Shown here: one piece after another, positions 5,985-8,975 of the stretch | Position numbering within the stretch: position 1 is the first letter of the stretch | How the letters are laid out: every line of letters begins with the position of its first letter | DNA from: Spirochaetaceae bacterium | Lineage (GTDB): Bacteria > Spirochaetota > Spirochaetia > DSM-27196 > PXBQ01 | Length of the DNA stretch: 8,975 bases | NCBI GenBank assembly: GCA_003566875.1 | Contig: PXBQ01000045.1 | Coordinates: 1 to 8,975 of the forward strand | Reading direction: 5' to 3' | Position numbers and translations under genes: made by a program | Notes under the pieces: model-generated | Database searches by the model: none | Seen by the model: only the letters and a program-made list of their open reading frames with translations | Told to the model about the DNA's origin: nothing

Positions 5985-6928
5985 CACCTCCCTTCTTGAG
6001 ACAGTTGTCTTATGATACCAAATATCTCACCGATGTCAAGGAGCGGTTCGGACAAGAAATTTCTCGGCTCCACCGCGACAGGCCCGACCCTGATTTCCCA
6101 GTGCAGATGCGGACCGGTCACCAACCCTGTCGCGCCGACCTCCCCGATCTTCCGCCCCGGTTCGACGTACTCTCCGGCGTCGACATCGATCCGCTCGAGA
6201 TGATAGTACAAGCCGTACACGCCGGGCAGATGCTCGATAACGACGCTGTTCCCGCTGATGATTCGTTCCTCGGCGAGCACGACCCGGCCCGCGCCGGCTG
6301 CGTACACCGGAGTGCCGGTGGGCGCAGCGAGATCCCATCCGTGGTGAACCGAACTCGTCTCGCGTCCGTCGGCGTGAACAAACGCCCGCCGGTCGCCGTA
6401 CAACGCCGTCTCGCGCGCACCGGGCACAGGATGCACGAACGGACCGAACTCGTACACCGCCTCGCTCCGGAACGTGTTGATTATCTCGTTGAGCACGCGC
6501 GACTCACGATCGCGGCGCGGATCGGGTGTCGTGAGCAGCCGCGTCATCGGTTCGGAAAGCCGAACTCTCTGCACCGGAAACGCCGTTTCGGCTACTTCGA
6601 CCGTACTCGGTGCGGTGAAGTATGCGCCCGAGTCGATCTCGGTCGTCGCGCGCACCTCGTACCGTCCGGTCGGCAACACGCTCGAGATCCCGATCAGCGC
6701 GACCCACACGGTCTCGGCGCTATCACTCTCGATTGGAAACGCCGCGCGCGTGATCCTCGCCGAAGGCCCCGACAGTACGACCGAAACCGGCCCTGCCCGG
6801 CTTAGAACCATAACGCGCAAAACCTCACCCTGCGCTACCGTCGCGGGCGTATGGACCGTCATGAACGCGTGAATCGGCTGCACGAGCAGGCCGAAGGCAA
6901 GTACCATCGCGAAACAGGCGGTTTTCAT
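5984..6928 (-). CDS. Secreted M23 (LytM-type) zinc metallopeptidase
   Basis: A 314-residue protein. Residues 1-21 are a signal peptide (MKTACFAMVLAFGLLVQPIHA), so it acts in the periplasm. Residues about 24-115 form a beta-rich, Ig-like or bulb-type N-terminal region. The C-terminal M23 domain (about 165-292) has all expected residues: H195xxxD199 in SVHHGWDLA, H243 in YYHLE, and H274-L-H276 in GPHLHWEI. Strands such as GTPVYAAGAGRVV and GNSVVIEHLPGVYGLYYHL are typical. M23 enzymes cut peptidoglycan cross-link peptides with one zinc ion; the intact motifs argue for an active enzyme rather than an EnvC- or NlpD-type activator. ATG overlaps the recJ stop by 4 bases (ATGA). A GGGAGG 13 bases upstream is rather distant, so coupling is likely. 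Its stop overlaps the rpsU start (TGATG), and the rpsU promoter lies within its last 20 codons. Confidence 0.95.
   Translation of the reverse strand: MKTACFAMVLAFGLLVQPIHAFMTVHTPATVAQGEVLRVMVLSRAGPVSVVLSGPSARITRAAFPIESDSAETVWVALIGISSVLPTGRYEVRATTEIDSGAYFTAPSTVEVAETAFPVQRVRLSEPMTRLLTTPDPRRDRESRVLNEIINTFRSEAVYEFGPFVHPVPGARETALYGDRRAFVHADGRETSSVHHGWDLAAPTGTPVYAAGAGRVVLAEERIISGNSVVIEHLPGVYGLYYHLERIDVDAGEYVEPGRKIGEVGATGLVTGPHLHWEIRVGPVAVEPRNFLSEPLLDIGEIFGIIRQLSQEGR
5985..5994 (-). promoter_or_regulatory. Very strong ribosome binding site of rpsU
   Basis: On the minus strand AAGGGAGGTG runs into ATG, and GGAGGTGAT matches nine bases of the usual 16S anti-Shine-Dalgarno complement. GGAGG is only 2 bases from ATG 5984, closer than optimal, but reinitiation after the overlapping M23 stop could explain this. 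Codon ATC at 5978, where family members have their initiator Met, would sit at the ideal 8-base spacing. Confidence 0.6.
6012..6039 (-). promoter_or_regulatory. Near-consensus sigma-70 promoter of rpsU within the M23 gene
   Basis: On the minus strand a perfect TTGACA (6039-6034) is followed by a 16-base spacer and TATCAT (6017-6012), which matches the -10 consensus at 5 of 6 positions. The start would be near 6005, giving a leader of about 21 bases that holds little beyond the ribosome site. It overlaps M23 codons for LDIGEIFGII. This is the best promoter match I found in the window. Confidence 0.75.
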
Positions 6929-8975
6929 CGATCGCGAACGACCTCCCGCGGCCCAGCCTTCTTCACGTCGAGTACGACAAGCTGTACCGACTCGGTGTTC
7001 TGGAAGAAGTTTTTTGTGAACTGGAAAACGACGTCGAGAGTGTCACCGACCGTGAAGTCCGTTTTGACACGCTCGGCGGCATTCCAGAACACAGAGGGCC
7101 ACCGGTAATCGGCGGCGTCGAGAACCATCTTCACGTGCTCGGAGGTCTTTCCGATAAGATCAAGACGCGAGACCTTAACGCCGCGAACAAGGAACACCAG
7201 CGGAGCGTTTTCCTGGCCGTACGGCTCAAAGAGCCGGACGACGGACTCGAGATTCGGGTCAAAGAACTCCCACGGTAGCTCGGCGTCGATGGTTATTTTC
7301 TCGTCCTCGAGCGCCGTCAATACGATATCTTTCGCGGCGAGACTCATTCTGCCGGTGACGTCCTCGATCCGTTCGACCGGAAAGTGAAATCCACCCGCGG
7401 CGTCGTGGCCTCCCCAGTCGTCGAACACGTCCTCAAACTGTTTGAGGAACTTCGTCGCGCCGAATCCACGCACGGTTCGGATCGAGCCGACCGCGCGCCC
7501 GTCCTGCGACGTGATCACCGCGGCCGGCGCGTTGAAGAACCGCGTAAGACGTCCCGCGATGATCCCGGTGATCCCGCGGTGAACCGCGTTATCGTGAACG
7601 ATAACGAAACGTTCGGCGAGACTCAGAAAGCTATCACGCGCCTTCGGCATGATGCGCTTCCACGCCTCATCGCCAATCCTCTTGCGGCGCTTGTTTAACT
7701 CGATTATTTGATCGGATAACTCGTCCTGTTCGTCCGGGATTTCGCTCAGAAGCAGTCTGACCGCCTTGTCGGGTTCGCCCATGCGGCCGGCAGCGTTCAG
7801 TACCGGGGTCAGGTGCCATCCAAGATCGCGCGTCGACAAAGTTTTGCCCCAGAGGTTTTGCTTCTCGAGTAACCGCCGGAGTCCACGGCGTTTCCCCTTC
7901 TGTATCTCGGCTATTCCCGCGCGCACGAGGATCCGGTTTTCGTTCCTGAGCGGCATCATGTCGGCCGTCGTTCCCAAAGCGACAAGATCGAGAACGTCGC
8001 GTACCTTCTCGGCCACCCACGCCTCGTGTTTCGTTACGTACGCCTCGAACACGTGAATCAGCGCGTCGATCTCACCCGGGGGACCGTCCGCGTACACGGC
8101 AAGCTTCGATCCATCGCGCAGCTTCAAGAGGCTTCGCCCCTCGATCCCCGGGAATTGCTTCCAGACCTGCGGCGCGATATCGAGCACGTTGATCTCGGTC
8201 GACGGACCAAAAGCTCGCTTCAACAACTCGACCTGCATCGGGGCGTCGTAAACGAGAATCTGTTCGTTCGCGAGGAACCGGAAAAGGCGGGTATCGGTCG
8301 CGTCGACGATGTCCGGCACAAGGTGTTCCTGAATTCGATCGAGCTCGACGAGATTCCTGAGCTTGACCGCCTCGATCACGACCGTGTCGTTCCCAGGCCG
8401 GCAGTTCATGAGGCAAATGGTCTCGTTGAAGAACTCGGTCTTCGCGAAAAACAACGCCTCGCGCAACTTCATCGCTATCGTGCAACCACAAATTCCCGCG
8501 AACGGGTACGACGATTCGGGTGCTTTTGGATTTATGAACGCGACGGCCTCCGGCAGTTCGTCCTGCGGATTGTGGTGGTCTAGCACGATCGTGTCGAGTC
8601 CGAGCTCGACCGCGCGCGCGATCTCGGCGGTGTTCGTCGTGCCACAATCGACAGTGACGATCAGCGTGCCGTCATCGGCCGCGAACCGTTCGACCACGTC
8701 GATCGTGAGGCCGTAAGGATCATCGCCGAGCGGCAGCCCCCACGTCACATCGAGGCCGAGTTCACGAAACGTCGAGACGAGGATCGCGATGCTCGTCATA
8801 CCGTAGACGTCGCGGTCGCCGAACACCAGAACCTTTTCCTGCTCGGCGATCGCCGCCGTCAGCCGCTCGACCGCGTCGTCCATCTCTTCGAACAGGAACG
8901 GGTTGTGCAAGTACCGAAGGTCATTCTCGAGATAGTACTTGATCTCGCCGGGCGTCGTGATTCCTCGACGCGCGA
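6925..8975 (-). CDS. recJ: Single-stranded-DNA-specific 5'-3' exonuclease RecJ, with inserted DnaQ-like domain (partial, 5' end beyond right edge)
   Basis: The frame stays open from 8973 to the stop at 6925 (682 residues). The upstream codons ARRGITTPGEIKYYLENDL match the usual RecJ N-terminus, so TTG 8910 is not the real start. Residue numbers here count that TTG as 1. DHH-phosphoesterase motifs: GDRDVYG (31-37), VDCG (87-90), DHH (111-113), GTTADMMPL (313-321) and ENR (324-326). The DHHA1/core region has NAAGR (372-376), HRGITGIIAGRL (444-455), GSIRTV and GGHDAAGG (500-507). An OB-type domain covers about 540-655. RecJ degrades 5'-ended ssDNA in recombination (RecF pathway), base-excision and mismatch repair. 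Two oddities: DRDVYG replaces the usual D-x-D-x-D-G, although both Asp ligands remain, and about 135 extra residues (161-294) lie between the GICG segment and the GTTAD motif. The gene overlaps the M23 gene by 4 bases. Identity is certain; the inserted fold is inferred. Confidence 0.96.
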   Translation of the reverse strand, partial: ARRGITTPGEIKYYLENDLRYLHNPFLFEEMDDAVERLTAAIAEQEKVLVFGDRDVYGMTSIAILVSTFRELGLDVTWGLPLGDDPYGLTIDVVERFAADDGTLIVTVDCGTTNTAEIARAVELGLDTIVLDHHNPQDELPEAVAFINPKAPESSYPFAGICGCTIAMKLREALFFAKTEFFNETICLMNCRPGNDTVVIEAVKLRNLVELDRIQEHLVPDIVDATDTRLFRFLANEQILVYDAPMQVELLKRAFGPSTEINVLDIAPQVWKQFPGIEGRSLLKLRDGSKLAVYADGPPGEIDALIHVFEAYVTKHEAWVAEKVRDVLDLVALGTTADMMPLRNENRILVRAGIAEIQKGKRRGLRRLLEKQNLWGKTLSTRDLGWHLTPVLNAAGRMGEPDKAVRLLLSEIPDEQDELSDQIIELNKRRKRIGDEAWKRIMPKARDSFLSLAERFVIVHDNAVHRGITGIIAGRLTRFFNAPAAVITSQDGRAVGSIRTVRGFGATKFLKQFEDVFDDWGGHDAAGGFHFPVERIEDVTGRMSLAAKDIVLTALEDEKITIDAELPWEFFDPNLESVVRLFEPYGQENAPLVFLVRGVKVSRLDLIGKTSEHVKMVLDAADYRWPSVFWNAAERVKTDFTVGDTLDVVFQFTKNFFQNTESVQLVVLDVKKAGPREVVRDR
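8029..8430 (-). other. DnaQ-like (DEDD exonuclease fold) domain inserted in RecJ, apparently catalytically dead
   Basis: Residues about 161-294 of RecJ (TTG 8910 = 1) follow the order of DEDD exonuclease motifs. ETICLMNCRPG sits where E. coli DnaQ has IVLDTETTG. VVIEAVKLRNLVELD sits at IIEIGAVEVVNRRL, ILVYDAPMQVELL at LVIHNAAFDIGFM, INVLDIAPQVWKQFPG at KVTDSLAVARKMFPG, and GEIDALIHVFEAYV at the final H-x4-D helix. The acidic metal ligands of motif I (D, E) read M and C, and that of motif II reads Q. Only the last Asp seems kept. The alignment is by eye against a sequence recalled from memory. A role in DNA or partner binding is inferred. Confidence 0.6.

Noticed and set aside
5996..6805. Plus-strand open frame of 269 codons
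   Set aside because: It is antisense to the M23 peptidase with all zinc motifs. It has no recognisable domain and its Arg/Pro-rich composition is typical of a shadow frame.
8908..8910. TTG at 8910 as the start of recJ
   Set aside because: The frame continues upstream to the window edge and encodes a typical RecJ N-terminal segment, so the gene is partial and the true start lies outside.
1..8975. CRISPR arrays, tRNA or rRNA genes, insertion sequences, phage attachment sites
   Set aside because: No regularly spaced repeats, no transposase motifs, no terminal inverted repeats and no cloverleaf or rRNA-like segments were seen. The window is nearly fully covered by protein genes.

Overview
The window looks like chromosomal DNA from a spirochaete, probably a GC-rich member of the Treponema/Spirochaeta group. 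The basis is protein-level resemblance: a 72-residue ribosomal protein S21 with a long basic tail, a RecJ with an enlarged core, several tetratricopeptide (TPR) proteins with Glu/Arg-rich coiled coils, and short divergent or overlapping gene junctions. I could not run a search, so the assignment is from memory of these families. Coding density is very high, and no gene-free stretch exceeds about 100 bases.

Left part (1-2026, minus strand): two TPR proteins read leftwards. The first in transcription order is a secreted or periplasmic TPR protein with a C-terminal Glu/Arg coiled coil (1199-2026). The second is a membrane-anchored TPR protein with a similar coiled coil that runs off the left edge (1-1119). 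They are separated by 79 bases containing two small hairpins.

Centre (2119-5098, plus strand): a tight three-gene set read rightwards. It encodes a membrane-anchored TPR protein with a C-terminal domain resembling a catalytically degraded Mrr/PD-(D/E)XK nuclease fold, a calcineurin-type metallophosphoesterase with an altered first metal motif, and a ParB/sulfiredoxin-like protein with a C-terminal DUF4032-like helical region. The divergent region 2027-2118 holds candidate sigma-70 promoters for both directions, and these overlap face to face.

Right part (5095-8975, minus strand): recJ (5' end beyond the right edge), an M23/LytM metallopeptidase gene, rpsU and a small lipoprotein gene, all read leftwards. 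Overlapping start and stop codons join recJ to the M23 gene and the M23 gene to rpsU. rpsU also seems to be its own transcription unit. A strong promoter (TTGACA, 16-base spacer, TATCAT) lies inside the end of the peptidase gene, and a textbook intrinsic terminator lies inside the first codons of the lipoprotein gene. The lipoprotein gene and the ParB-like gene converge and overlap by 4 bases.

The most notable observations are four: a DnaQ-like (DEDD exonuclease fold) domain, apparently inactive, inserted in the RecJ core; the rpsU terminator placed within the downstream signal-peptide codons; the degenerate Mrr-like domain on a membrane-anchored TPR protein; and the uncharacterised TPR / phosphoesterase / ParB-like gene set.
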